Origin: Heterohyrax brucei
Lineage: Eukaryota > Chordata > Mammalia > Hyracoidea > Procaviidae
DNA: 64,000 bases
Direction: 5' to 3'
NCBI GenBank assembly: GCA_028571685.1
Contig: CM053154.1
Coordinates: 4,687,501-4,751,500, forward strand
The notes under the pieces are model-generated. The model saw only the letters and a list, made by a program, of their open reading frames with translations. It was not told the DNA's origin and made no database searches. Both the position numbers and the translations under genes were made by a program. Below, one piece after another: positions 32,035 to 43,924 of this stretch. The stretch's first letter is position 1. Each line of letters starts with the position of its first letter.

Positions 32035-33299
32035 TGTGACGACATCCTTCCTCGAGGAGACTTGGCCTCCCCTTCACCCAGGGGCCTGTAGGTCTGTAAA
32101 CTGCTTAAGTCTGGACATTGACCAGTAGGTTGTGATTTGAGTTTGACTGCCATTCACTTGACCTAGAATTCTTCTGCTTGTACATACCAAGTAAATATTT
32201 AGTAGATTTCTCATCATTCCACCCCCGGGGACACCATGACTAAGTAGTAAAAGCCACAAGTCCAGACAATCAGACTTTTCTGAGTACCGCTTTGATCTTG
32301 CTGTCTATTACCACAACCATGCCCACTTTGTGTTTGTCAATTGGGTGCCACCACCCGGCCCCAAACACCACGGGGTCCAGTCAGCTCCATTGTAGTCAGG
32401 TGTCCTAGTTAGTTGGGACGATTCCCACTGTCCAATCAGACTTACACAACACAGCAATCACAACAGTCTTCAAGGATTCTGGGGCTCCATCCATAAATCT
32501 GTTGTTCACCATTGTGGTAAAAGATGTGTCATCACCTATAAGTCTGTGGGTCTAAACTGGTAAACCCAACCTAACAAGCCAATTTCACTAAGCCTCTGGA
32601 TATCTTCTAAAGCATACCAAGGCAGAGCTTCTGCATCTATTTGATTTAGTGTAGGCTACCACACATCCTCTCTTCCCACCAGCAAAATTAGATACTCTCC
32701 TAACCTCTCAAGTTGGAACATTGAATGAAGAATCTCTGCTTAGTGGATCAATACCAGTAAACTCAGACTGATCCATCTTTATGTTCCATGCACTATCATC
32801 TCACATCCTTAATAGCCATGCCCACAAAATACCCCAGGTCTCTTTTTGTACATTTTAGAAAAGGCAAGCAGTTCTTTTGGAGTATAGTGTACTTCGTCCT
32901 GGATCACAGCTTGTACTTCACCACCTGGGGATCACTGAGACTTATGTCTGGGGTTATAGGTCTAGAAGCAAACTAGATAGTGGGGTGGCTCCTGGGAACA
33001 TTCAGCTACATCTCATAAAGCATCTATCCCATGCAGTGATTCAGCTGCTACCCCAGATGACGACTCAGACATCACCCCCAGACAATGTCTCAGACAAAGG
33101 TTTACAGACGCAGCTGGGTTAATCTCATCAAATGGGGACGGAGTGGCTAACGGTTTCTCTGATGGATGCAGCTTACAAGTCAAAGGTGGAGTAACCACTT
33201 CCGAAGGGAGTAAAAGCGCTGGTTCTGAGAGCAGGCATTATTCAGCGGAATTTAGGGACTCAGTGTCCTCGGTTTCCTGGTTATCTACCCATAGGTACC

Positions 33300-33813
33300 T
33301 GTTATGATTGTCTTGTGTCGCCTCAAAATGTGTGTCAACTTGACTAGTGTGTTATTAGCAGTATTCCGTCATTATCCGCCATTTTGTGATGTGACACCCT
33401 TATGTCCTGTAAGTCCTAACCTCAGTGACGTTAGTGAGGCAGGGTGACAAGCACGTATGTTAAAGCAGTAGCATTCACTCTACAGAATTAGGCTGCACCT
33501 TGAGTGAATCTCTTTTGAGATACAAAAGAGAGGACCAAGCAGAGACAAGAGGAACATCAGTACCACCAAACAAGAAGAGACAGGAGTAGGGTGGATCTTC
33601 TGGACGCAGAATTCCTGTTCTGAGAAACTCATACCAGGAGCAGAATGTTGAAAAAGGCCTTCCCCCAGATTCAACATAGAGAGAAAGTCTTCCCTGGAGC
33701 TGATGCCCAGAATTTGCATTTCTAGCCCCGCAGACTGTGGGAGAAAAGCTGATGCTTTTTAAAGCCGTCAGCTTGTGGTATTTCTGTTAGAGCAGCACTA
33801 GATAACTAAGACA
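33300..33813 (+). mobile_element. Solo LTR (MaLR-like) inserted in the ERVL gag/leader region
   Basis: It starts TGTTATGATTGTCTTGTGTC and ends 'gcactagataactaagaca', and is related to 24563-25051. ERVL sequence lies on both sides. Its orientation is opposite to the provirus, so it is a later insertion. Confidence 0.75.
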
Positions 33814-34317
33814 GTCTGCATGCCAGTTTTCAGGAATCCATTTTTTAACCAATCGATGCCTTCACATGAACTTCCGACACCATTCAAAGTTGGAATTCTG
33901 CCACTCTTACAATAAGACTCTAAGTTTCATCTTCAGCAACACTTGCTCTGTTAAGGGAAGAAATACAGCTTCTTTCAAGGCACAAGTGGCATCTTTGAGG
34001 TTTTATTTGGCCCCTGAGCTGTCACTGTGAAGCCCTGAGCACATTTTTTTTTTTTCACAACTTTGTCAAATGAAAGTAGGATCAACCAACCAGCTTCATT
34101 CTGACAAAACTGTAGAAAAATATCAAACATGTGATCCTCAGTTCTCACTGACACTTAACCTACTGGTGGTAAGATTTTGTGTATTAGTATTGCCACCTCA
34201 CACCATGGATTAGCAACACTCTGATTGCTACTAGAGGTAGAGTCATCGACATCTTTCAGACTAGTCAGACTTGAGAACTGATTCAGAGAACTCAGCGTTA
34301 ACAATTTTGTTTTTCTA

Positions 34318-34335
34318 GAATCACTCTCAGTACCA
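34318..34335 (-). other. Primer-binding site of the ERVL provirus, leucine-tRNA-like
   Basis: On the minus strand the LTR ends ...AGACA, then TT, then TGGTACTGAGAGTGATTC. TGG plus a partly matching extension fits the 3' end of a leucine tRNA, the primer type for which ERV-L is named. The position directly after the LTR fixes provirus orientation. Several mismatches reflect decay. Confidence 0.6.
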
Positions 34336-34337
34336 AA

Positions 34338-35003
34338 TGTCTTAGGCTGGGTTCCTGAGAAAAGAAAAATCAGTTAAATGTATGTATATTAATAAATTTA
34401 ATACATACATATACACACACACTTAACTGATTATATACATGTGTGTGTGAGTGTGTGCATGTGTGTTCAGTGACAGAGAGGGAGAGATTTATGGCAAGAC
34501 AATGGTTCACACAATTGTAGAGGCTGGCAAGTCCCCAGGTTGCAGGTTAGGCATCAGGCTGCAGGTATTTCCTGACTCACTATCTGCAAGGTCTGAAGAA
34601 CTCCAGATCAGCAGATAAGACAGCAGGCTGTTGGCTCAAGGATTACAGAGGCTGAAGAACCCAAGATCATCAAGGAAGAAAATAGGCTGCCGGTTCACAG
34701 GCTGTGGAGACTGACAAATTCCATGACTGCAGGCAATACTTCAGGCAACTGGCTCAAATCTCAAGAACTGGAGGCCAGGCTGCGATTAGCCAAATTCAGG
34801 ATCTGGAGCAAGTAAGCTAGCTTTGTCAGAAGTCTATATACATACTTATTAGATGTAAGCCACAACCCCGAAGAAACTCTACTTACAGCTGATTGGCTGA
34901 TCACATCAGATCACACTGTAGAGGTTGACAGCATCATTACATAGCTTTCAAATCACTGAGAATCATGGCCCAGTCAAGCTGATACACAATCTTAACCATT
35001 ATT
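34338..35003 (-). mobile_element. ERVL provirus 5' LTR
   Basis: The plus strand reads TGTCTTAGGCTGGGTTCC at the start and 'ggcccagtcaagctgataca' near the end; the same order occurs in the solo LTR at 55206-55983. It contains a TA/TG-rich microsatellite (34385-34465). Being next to the primer-binding site makes it the upstream LTR of a minus-strand provirus. Confidence 0.82.
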
Positions 35004-35055
35004 TCAAATGAGCAAAAAGTCTCACCATCCTTCCTTCTAAACTGGCTATACTATA
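35004..35055 (-). mobile_element. RTE LINE fragment, part 2, beyond the provirus
   Basis: 'aaagtctcaccatccttcct' followed by 'tctaaactggctatact' is the next stretch of antisense RTE after the sequence ending at 27941. This shows the provirus integrated within the RTE copy. Confidence 0.65.
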
Positions 35056-35269
35056 TTTAGTATGTATTGTGCTGCAAATTGAATGTTTTGCTCAAGTTAA
35101 CTTTTTATTTTTTCAGATATACAACAATTAATAAACTATATATTTGTAGAAAATGTATTTAAACAGCTGCTTTTTTTCCCATATGTACTGTTACCAATTT
35201 TACAGCATAGACTGTGTGAGGGACTTCCAAGGATCCCACATAAAAATGTATCTGCTGGGAAGAGAATGA

Positions 35270-35875
35270 AAGACATTAGGAAAAGATGAGCTCAAAAGAC
35301 AGAAAGGGCTGTATAATCCAGAAATTACATCAACATGAGAGCAGAAGAGCTAGATGGTGCCCAGCCATGCCCAGTGACAACCCTGACAAGAAACACAACA
35401 AAGAGTCCTTGATGTAGGTAGTAGGAGAAAAATGGGGTGCTGGATTTGAATTCTATTAAGTAGAACAGACTGGAGGGTCTAATGGACTGGAGGGTCCCCA
35501 GAAGACAGGACCCCCAGACTCTCTCTTAGCCCATAACTGAAACCTTTTCCAAAGCCAGCTCTTCAGACAAACATTAGACTGGATGATAGGACATGAACTG
35601 ACAGCAGTGAGGTGTGTGCTTCTCAGCTTAAGTAGATACATGAGGCTGACTAGACAGCTCCTGTCCAGAGGTGAGATGAGAAGGCAGAGAGGGACAAGAG
35701 CTAATTCAATGGACAAGGGGAAGTACAGGGTGGAAAGGACGAGAGTGCAGTCACAGTGTGGGGAGAGCAGCTAGAGTTACATAACAATGTCTGTGTAAGT
35801 TTTTGTATGACAAACTGACTTGGATTATAAACTTTCACTTAAAGCACAACAAAACACGAATAAAACAGCAAAGAT
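35270..35875 (+). mobile_element. Afrotherian L1-type 3' UTR
   Basis: 'agagcagaagagctagatgg', 'tcctgtccagaggtgagatg', 'tgtgtaagtttttgtatgac' and 'aaactttcacttaaagcaca' followed by A-rich sequence are the end of a LINE 3' UTR that recurs at 53326-53625. No coding region is attached. The L1 assignment is by recalled elephant repeats. Confidence 0.65.
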
Positions 35876-36551
35876 GTATATCTGCTGGGTGGTAACAGGT
35901 GTCTCTCTTCAATAGAGCTTCCTGTTCAAGAGATATCTCTTCACGATAGTGGTAACAGTTACATCATCCCAAGTCATGTATACAAATTTCCTTTACTCCC
36001 TTCCTCATCAACACTTGACATGGTGCTGTGTATGGAGTGCTGGCTTTCTGATGGACGGGACTGCAGCCTGAGTGCTCCACTTTCATATCCCTGCTCGCTA
36101 GCGATGCTGCTGCCTTTCCTCCAATAGCTTTGGCATCCATTGCAGATCTTTGCTTGAATAAATCACAGTGTAGTTGCAAATGGTATTTTCTAAGCCTAAA
36201 ATTCCTTCTGCATTTATTGATTGGCCTCCACCTGTAGAGAAGAGGCCTCTGTCCATCATTCCCACAACGTTCCCTCACTTCTTAGATGATCATTCCATAA
36301 TGAAAAGAATTAGCCAGGGAAAACCTAATGTACAGCAGTGTAACACCGTCAGATACAGCGCCAGAAAATGAGCCCCCAGGTTGGAAGGCCCTCAGAAGAT
36401 GACTGGGGAAGAGCTGCCCCCTCAAAGTAGACTTGGCCTTAATAATGTGGATGGAGAACAGCCTTTGGGATCTTCAATTGCTGATGTGGCGTGACTCAAA
36501 ATGAGAAGAAACACCTGCAAACATTCGTTAATGATTGGAACATGAAATGTA

Positions 36552-36708
36552 ACCCAGTGCCATCCAGTCGGATCTGACACATAGCGACCCTAGAGGTCAG
36601 AGTAGAACTGTCCCATAGAGTTTCCAAGGGGCACCTGGTGGATTTCAACTGCCAACCTTTTGGTTAGCAGACATTGCACTTAACCCACTGTGCCACCAGG
36701 GTTTCCAA
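36552..36708 (-). repeat. AfroSINE inserted in the RTE LINE, with perfect target duplication
   Basis: The antisense SINE is flanked by the 14-base direct repeat GAACATGAAATGTA (36538-36551 and 36709-36722), and RTE sequence continues seamlessly across it. This proves retroposition into the LINE and fixes both SINE ends. Confidence 0.97.
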
Positions 36709-36743
36709 GAACATGAAATGTACAAAGTCCGAATCTAGGATAA

Positions 36744-39357
36744 TTGGAAATCATCAAAAATGAAATGGAAAGCATAAACCTCAATATCCTAGGTATTAGT
36801 GAGCTGAGATGGACCCATATTAGGCACTTTGAATCTGAGGATCATGCAGCATGTTACATTGGAAACAAAAACCTGAAGAGGAGTGATGCTGTGTTCATCA
36901 TCAAAAGGAACATTTCAAGATCTGTCGTGAGCTACAATGCTGTCACTGATAAGATAATATCCATATGCCTACAAGGAAGGCTAGTTAACACAATTATTAT
37001 TCAAATTTATGCACCAACCACTAAGCACAAAGATAAAGAGATTGAAGATTTTTACCAGCTTCTGCAGTCTGAAATTGGTCAAGCATGCAATTAGGATGCA
37101 TTGATAATTACCGGTGACTGAAATGCAAAAGTTGGAGATGAAGAAGAAGAATCAGTAGTTGGAAAACACAGCCTTGGTGATAGAAATAATGCTGGAGATC
37201 ACTTGATAGAATTTTGCAAGACTAATGACTTCCTCATTGCAAATACCTTTTTTAACCAACATGAACGGTGACTGTACACATGGACCTCACCAGATGGAAT
37301 ACACAGGAACCAAAATAACTACATCCATGAAAAAAGAAACGATGGAAAAGCTCCATATCAGCAGTCGGAACAAGACCAAATGCTGACTGCAGCACAGATC
37401 ATCAATTGCTCATACGCTCAAATTCAAACGGAAATGGAAGAAAATTAGAACAAGTCCACAGGAACCAAAGTCTGACCTTGAATGTATCCCGCCTGAGTTT
37501 CAAGACCATTTCAAGAATAGATTTGATGTGCTGATCACCAATGACCAAAGACCAGACAAACTGTGGAAAAACATCAAAAACAACATCCAGGAAGAGAGCA
37601 AGAGGTCATTAAAAAGACAAAAAGAAAGAAAGAAAAGACTAAATTGAATGTCAGAAGAGATTCTGAAACTTATTCTCAAAAGGCAAGGAGCTAAAGCAAA
37701 AGGAAGGAATGGTGAAGTAAAAGAACTAAACAGAAGATTTCAAAGGGCAGCTCGAGAAGACAAAAGCCAAAAGTATTATAACGACATGTGCAAAGAGCTG
37801 GAAATGAAAAGTCAGAAGGGAAAAACATGTTCTGCATTTCTCAAAATGAAAGAACTAAAGAAAAAATTAAAGCCTCTAGGTGCAATAGTGAAGGATTCCA
37901 CAACTAAAACATTAAATGACTCAGGCAGCACCGAAAGAAGACAGAAGAAATACACAGAGCCTTTATACTAGAAAGAACTGGTCCACGCTCAGCCATTTAA
38001 AGAGGTAACATATGATCAGGCCATTTGAAGAGGTGGCATTTGATCAGAAACCAATCAGTGGTACTGGAGGAAGAAGTCAAAGCTGTATTAAAGGCAGTGA
38101 TAAAAAACAAGTCTCCAGGAATTGATGGAATATCAATTGAGATATTTAACTAACACATGCAAGCTAAATTTTTCAGGAGATCATTCAAAAGTGGCCACAA
38201 CAGTAGATTGACAAGGAATTGCCAGAAATTCAAGCTTGATTCAGAAGAGGACGTGGAACTAGGGATATCACTGCTGATCTCAGAAGAATCTTGGCTGAAA
38301 GCAGAGAACACCAGAGAGAGGTTTACTTATGTTTCATTGACTATGCAAAGGCGTTTGGATCATAACAAACTGTGGCTAACACTGCGTAAAATGGGAATTC
38401 CAGAACACTTAATTGTGCTCTTAAGGAATCTGTAAATGGATCAAGAGGCAGTCGTGCAAACAGAACAAGGGGACAATTCATGGTTTACAGTCAGGAAAGG
38501 TGTGCATCAGGGTTGTATCTTTTTTCCATACCTTTTCAATCTGTATGCTGAACATATAATCTAAAAAACTGGATTACACAAAGAAGAACGAGGCATCAGG
38601 ACTGGAGGACAACTCACAAACAATCTGCGTTCAGTGGATGACACCACCTCATTTGCTGGAAGTGAAAAGGGTCTGAGACACTCACTGATGAAGATCAAGG
38701 ACCACAGCCTTCCGTACGGATTGTACCTCAACATCAGGAAAACAAAATTCCTCACAATGGGACTAGTAAGCAACACCATGATAAACGGAGAGAGGATTGA
38801 GCTTGTCGAGGATTTCGTTTTACTTGGGTCTGCAGTCAGTGTCCATGGAAGCAGTAGCCAAGAAATCAAAAGATGCTTTGCATTGGGAAAATTTACTGCA
38901 AAAGACCTCTTTAAAGCATTGAAAAGATGTCACTTTGAGGACTAAGGTGCACCTGACCCAAGCCATGATATTCTCATTCACATCACATGCATGCAAAAGC
39001 TGGACAAGGAACAAAGAAGACAGAAGAGTTGATGCCTTTGAATTGCAGTGCTGGAGAAGAATATTGAATGTACCATGGACCACCAAAAGAACAAACAGAT
39101 CTGTTCTGGAAGAAGTACAAGCAGAGTGCTCCTTGGAAGCAAAGATTGCAAGACTGCGTCTTACATACTTTGGACGTGTTGTCAGGAAAAATCAGTCCCT
39201 GGAAGACATTATGTTTGATACAATGGAGGGTCAGCAAAAAACAGGAAGACCCTCAGTGAGATGGACTGACACAGTGGCCGCAACAAGAGGCTTAAGAATA
39301 AAATCAACTGTGGACGTGGCACTAAGACCGGGCAGTGTTTTGTTCTGTTGCGCATAG
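36744..39357 (+). pseudogene. RTE endonuclease/reverse transcriptase pseudogene
   Basis: The intact element would encode an apurinic-type endonuclease fused to a reverse transcriptase. Here 36744-37094 keeps endonuclease motifs (GISELRW, QIYAPT), but two in-frame stops follow at once: one in the CN-D-AL context near 37092, the other replacing W in GD-W-NAK near 37118. The downstream motif has QNNYI where a catalytic Asp is expected. In the reverse transcriptase the FIDYAKAF block is frameshifted, and the catalytic box reads SVDD instead of YADD (38631-38642). The C-terminal piece 38935-39357 is open. It is inactive on several independent counts. Confidence 0.9.
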
Positions 39358-39562
39358 AGTCACTATGATTCAGGACCGACTCAACAGCACCTAACAACAA
39401 CTGTTATGTACCATTCTTAAGCTTCGATCCTCAAGCTGACCCAACTTTGGATAATTTTGTATTTGCTCTCCCTCCTGTGTCCTCCTGGCCCACCCCATCA
39501 TGTTTCAGCACTATTTTACTGATGACAACTTAGTCTAGAATCTTCTTTTACTCTCCGCTGTC

Positions 39563-39973
39563 TTCCTGTCTTAGTAATCCAGTACTGTCATAACAAAAAT
39601 TTCACAACTAGATGGCTTTAAGGGACAGAAATGTGTTTTCTCAAAGTTCAGGAGGCTAGAAGTCCAAACTCGGGACACGGCTGTAGCGCAGAGATCCGTA
39701 TTTGTGTGCTTCGGCTTCTAGGAGCCGCCAACGATCCTGCTAACGATTCCTTTAGATTCCTCTCCCTTTGTCATCTGTCTTCCTCTTTCCCCTCTTTGCG
39801 GCTATTCTCTTCTTTGTGTAACTCAGGAGAGTCCCTCTGAGGGACCTGCTCTGTTCTGATAGGATCTCATGAACGTCGTAGAGAAGGCCCTATTTCCAAA
39901 CAGGAGCACACCGCAGGTGCGGGAGCCAGGACGTCAGTGCAAATGTTGGAGGGGACACAATTCAATCCACAGT
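39563..39973 (-). mobile_element. MLT1-like solo LTR (ERVL-MaLR), antisense
   Basis: 'actgtcataacaaaaatttc', 'agttcaggaggctagaagtc' and the end 'ggggacacaattcaatccac' are characteristic of the reverse complement of an MLT1 LTR. Middle part diverged. Confidence 0.75.
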
Positions 39974-40074
39974 ACCTTCCCTCCCGTCACCCAGGGAGAG
40001 TCACCACTGTCCCCCAACACACACTGGTTCATTTTATTGAGAAAACATATTCAGTCAATACTTCTTTTATGAGC

Positions 40075-40350
40075 GTTTATGTGCTGTTGACTTTAGCATA
40101 GTTTTTGTGCTATTATAAATGATATTTTGAAAATTTCTTCACTGGTTACATATTGTGTATATTGATCTTGTCTCTAATAAATTTGCTAGACTCTATTAAC
40201 TCTAATTAGCGGTATGTCCGGCCTCCTGGCTTTTCTCTGTATGCAGTCGTATCTTCGGCAAACAATCACACTTTCATTTTCCCTTTCCAGTTGTTACACC
40301 TTCTTGTCTTACTATACCAGCGGCAATGCTGAATGAAAACCACGATGGTG
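40075..40350 (-). mobile_element. L1 ORF2 fragment, antisense
   Basis: 'gcctcctggcttttctctgt', 'gcagtcgtatcttcggcaaa', 'ctataccagcggcaatgctg' match the reverse complement of L1 ORF2 around the mid reverse transcriptase. It is old and short. Confidence 0.6.
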
Positions 40351-40354
40351 ACGT

Positions 40355-40556
40355 ATGTCATTTGTCCCTCCGTCTCTTCTTCCTTTCCTTTCCTCTTACC
40401 CTTCCTTCCCTCCCTTCTTCTCTCCCTCTCTCCCTCCTTCCTGTTCTTTTTTTCCTCTTCCTTCCTTCCCTCCATTTCTCCTTTCCGCACTCGCTGTTCC
40501 CCTCCTCCTTCCCTCCTTCCCTCCTCCTCTCCCTCCTTCTCTTCCTCGCTCCCTTG
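40355..40556. repeat. CT-rich polypyrimidine tract
   Basis: About 200 bases of CCTT/CTTCC units with very few purines on the plus strand. Overlapping serine/phenylalanine- or arginine/glutamate-rich frames are by-products. Confidence 0.92.
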
Positions 40557-41984
40557 GGTGGCACTGCCCTGAGGGCCCAGGGCTTCCTGCAGGGCCCCCA
40601 TGTTGTCCTCATCTTGTCATATTGGAATCATTTGTTTTTGCGTTTGAGCATGATGGGGGACCAAGACTCATTTCATTATCCTGTCAAATCAATGCAGATA
40701 TGAATATGTATGCTTTCCAAAGAATATATCAAGAGACTCCGGTTTCTATTTGTTTAGCTAGTGGGTATTAGTATATTTATTTCTAGCTCAAGGGCAGACA
40801 GCTAGCTACATCACATCTCTTTTTGTAAGGTGTAGCCAGTCCATGAGAATTGGTTTTGAAAGGGGAAGTGGGGAACTTGGGGCCATGGTGGAATTAAGAC
40901 TCTGTGCCTTGAGAGCATGAGGACACCTGAGAGGATTCAAGAGAGTCTTGTCATGTGTAGGACTTGATCCCTTGACTGGGGGACACTGGAGGTTATAGGG
41001 AGCTCCTGATGACCAGACAAGGATCACATAGCTTTGTGCTATCACTTGAAAACTGGGGAGCATCCATAAAGTGAGCCAGCATAAGGTAAAACGTAAAACC
41101 CACTCAACTGGCCAGCACTTACAGCCCTGTTCCTTCACACAAATGCAAGGCAGTTCTCAGGAACTCTCTTTTCCTTAAACACCAAGAATAACGGCTTTAA
41201 GTGGAGGAAATGTCCTTTCCAAACAAATACACAAAAGTAAACATGCAACTCAATTAGACACAGGACTGGGATGAGCTAGTGCCTTGCGCGTGGAGACCAG
41301 GGCAGAGGCCGCAAGTGTGACGGGTTCTTCTGAAGCTTTTCATCACTTTTCCTGTAAGATGGACAGATCCTGGCAAGCAAGGACACCAGCATCCCAGCCC
41401 CATACATCAGTGGCACAGGGGACCTCTGCCGGTTTGGGCAGGTGTGGTTAATTGTCTCAGAGCTTCTCCAAAACATCCAGCATTCTGGGGGAGGTCTCGT
41501 GACAAAGATTCCTCCGATGAGGTCAGAATATCCAATCTCCCACAAATCATTTGTCTGTGAGCATGTTATCAAAATATGAGCCAGCCCCTTCAAATGTATT
41601 TTAAACACTATTAATGTATTTCTACATGTCACCGTCTGACAGCTCTGCCGTCCTCCCCACGCCACCAGGGAAATTTACATGCATTTGAATTCTCTGGGCC
41701 AAGCGCGGCTCCCCGCACTGACAGCCCATTTAACTCAGTGATAAGTTAATCTGCACGCGGTTTGATAGATTTCTGTCTTTCACCCAAAACAGAGTGTGCG
41801 ACATGATTCAGGGATGAGACCTGCTGAAAGGCCATCCCTCAGCCTCCAGCCTCTGTGGAAGTAGAAACCTTTAGAAATGCTCAGTCCCAGGTGGACGGTC
41901 CTGCCCTGGCTCATCTTGTAATCTGCATCCCAGGCTCCTTCTCCTTTCCCTTTTGAATCTTTAATTTTGTTTTTAATTAGGGTA
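40557..41984. other. Interval with a possible conserved segment at 41560-41790
   Basis: No gene seen. 41560-41790 is single-copy with 'cagggaaatttacatgcatt', 'cagtgataagttaatctgca' and 'cggtttgatagatttctgtc', a mix resembling conserved non-coding DNA. The 40600-40800 part may continue an old L1. Confidence 0.35.
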
Positions 41985-42612
41985 CGTAAGTAGGTGACAG
42001 TATATTTGGCATTCTGATAATCTTCACATGCATAGTTTGGTGATGTGAATGATACACCTATTGTTCAGCCAGCGCCCTGACCAGTTCCAAGATCATATCA
42101 CCACCTTGACCAGCACCCAGTGTCCTCTAAATGTTGTCCCCTCCTGACTCTTCCCTTCCATCAGCTGTGGGAAACCACTGATAACCGTTGGTCTGTATAC
42201 ATCCACCTAGTCCAGATACTTCATTAAGTGGGATCAAATGGTATCTGTTCCTTTGTGACTGACTTATTTCACTCAGCACATTTTCAAGATCCATCCATGT
42301 GGTGGCATGGATTGGAACTTCACGTCTTTTTGTGGCGGTGTAACGTTCTGTGGTTTGTATGGATGACGCTGAGGACAGTGAGTTGGTCCATTCACCTGCC
42401 AGCAGACATTCGGGTGTTTCTACCTCCCAGTTAGTGTGACTAACAGGGTGTCACGAACGTTACTGTACAAGTGTCTGAGCGTGACCCTGCTTCCGCTGTT
42501 CTTGGAGGGGAGGGTTCGGTCATGAAGTAATTCCTTGTAGCTTTTCAAGACCCTGCCAGTTGATCGTCCACAGCAGCCGTACCTTCTTCAATCCCACCAT
42601 CAGTGGCTGAGT
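41985..42612 (-). mobile_element. Old L1 3' region, antisense
   Basis: 'cactcagcacattttcaaga', 'ccatccatgtggtggcatgg', 'ggtccattcacctgccagca', 'gtacaagtgtctgagcgtga' and 'cttcaatcccaccatcagtg' trace the reverse complement of the end of L1 ORF2 and 3' UTR. It is highly diverged. Confidence 0.75.
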
Positions 42613-43924
42613 GACTTGATTTCTCTGCTCTTCTTCTCCTTTACCCACTGTCTGCTTACCTCCTTCCGTAGTAAGCTGACCTCTCATGGTGGTGATGGAG
42701 TGGGAAGCTCACAGAGTGTCTGCCCCCACCTGCAGCCCCCTCATCTCTGCACCCCAGTGGACACACTTGGTGGTAGCTCTCCCATGAGGAACCCTGCGGG
42801 CGTGCAGTGCCACCAGTGCAAGGCCAGGCAGGGAGGTTGAGTCCCAGTGCCGTCACACTAGTGGAGAGACCATGAGTGAGCCAGGGAACTTCTAGCAGGT
42901 CTTTCAGCATCTGAAACCCACACCCCTACATATGAAACTTCATAGTGATGGGCTCTGTCGATGAGCTTAGGAAGTCTGCTGGAGGCAGATGGGGCCAGCT
43001 GGGTAGGCTGGGAATGCAGAATCCCCGAGAAAGCAAGTCTGGAGACAAGCCCGTCACACTGGGTGAGCAGTCAGCAGGTGACGGGGAAGACAAGAGCCAA
43101 CAGGTCTGCAGTTGGAGGTTATGGTGCCTGCATGGGACCCCGGGGACCCCAAGACAGCCACATGGTCATCTCACAGCAGAGGAAACAGACTCACTCCTCT
43201 GCCATCAGATGACACTGGTGTCCCTGCAGAAGCAGGTGCCTTACCCACAGAGGCTTTTGTGGCCCGGGAGAAACACAGCAGAAGCAGACAGACGTGAGGA
43301 ACCAGGAGGCATTTCTATGACATGCGAGTCCCTCATACATGATCGTTGTATGTAAAGGCCATGCATGGTCCCACAAAAGGCAGAAACGAGCGATGTCAGA
43401 ACAGGGTCGCATCTGTGAGGAACAGAGCAGAGGGCTCCCAAGCAGAGAGGTGGTCCCTGGGGGGATCAGGGCTCTTTGTTCTCCAAGCAGGAAGGAACAG
43501 TCATACGCAAGTGCTGGTAGATGGGGTGCTTGGAGGCCAGTAAAGGATAAGCGAGGTCACCACTGGGGGACTGGTTGAGGTGGTGACCTGGGAAGCTTGA
43601 GAAGACAGAGAGGGGAAGCCAGCACGGAAGAAGTATCTCTAAGGTGGGAAAGACAAACACAAGGACAGGGCAGGGCACTGACCTGACCTGACAGCTAGTG
43701 GTCCTGATGCTGGGCCAGGCAGCAGGATGCAGGCTTCCACCAGCAGCGCCCAGCTCCTTGGTGCAGGCACAGAGCGAGAGGGGAGCTGGGTTAGCCCGAG
43801 CTGGAGCTGGGTCTTACTAGTAGGATGCAGAGAGGAAGGAGAAGCAGTGACACAGCGTGTCAGTTAGAGAGCTTCCGTCAAGAAAATGCCCTCCAATCCT
43901 GAAAGCCCTGCCCCTCTGAGATCA
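42613..43924. other. Single-copy interval, no gene seen
   Basis: GC-moderate; overlapping frames of 60-136 residues on both strands show no domain. Nothing assignable. Confidence 0.45.

Larger units (their letters stand above)
28231..34337 (-). mobile_element. ERVL-type endogenous retrovirus internal region (decayed)
   Basis: Class III (ERVL-like) internal sequence on the minus strand, interrupted at 28674-29564 and 33300-33813 by other LTRs. Order on the minus strand is leader and gag-like remnant (33.8-34.3 kb and below 33.3 kb), protease (around 31.9-32.0 kb), reverse transcriptase (around 31.1-31.5 kb), RNase H and integrase (around 30.7-29.7 kb). Stops and frameshifts break every frame; the longest surviving pieces are under 80 residues. 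I see no envelope gene, as expected for ERVL. It is a fossil without coding capacity. Confidence 0.85.
36300..39400 (+). mobile_element. Nearly complete RTE-class LINE (dead)
   Basis: About 3.1 kb in sense orientation from the 5' motif 'gaattagccagggaaaacc' to the terminal 'accgactcaacagcacctaa'. It contains, in order, an endonuclease region (about 36744-37440), a linker, a reverse transcriptase region (about 38000-38950) and a C-terminal domain to about 39340. An AfroSINE interrupts it at 36552-36708, and roughly 200 bases of reverse transcriptase are deleted near 38150. It is the master-type copy for the many antisense RTE fragments in the window. Confidence 0.92.

Noticed and set aside
36744-39357. 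Possible active RTE LINE
   Set aside because: Stops, frameshifts, a SINE insertion, a deletion in the polymerase and an altered YADD box exclude activity.
40266-40771. Arg/Glu-rich and Ser/Phe/Pro-rich frames
   Set aside because: Complementary translations of one polypyrimidine tract.
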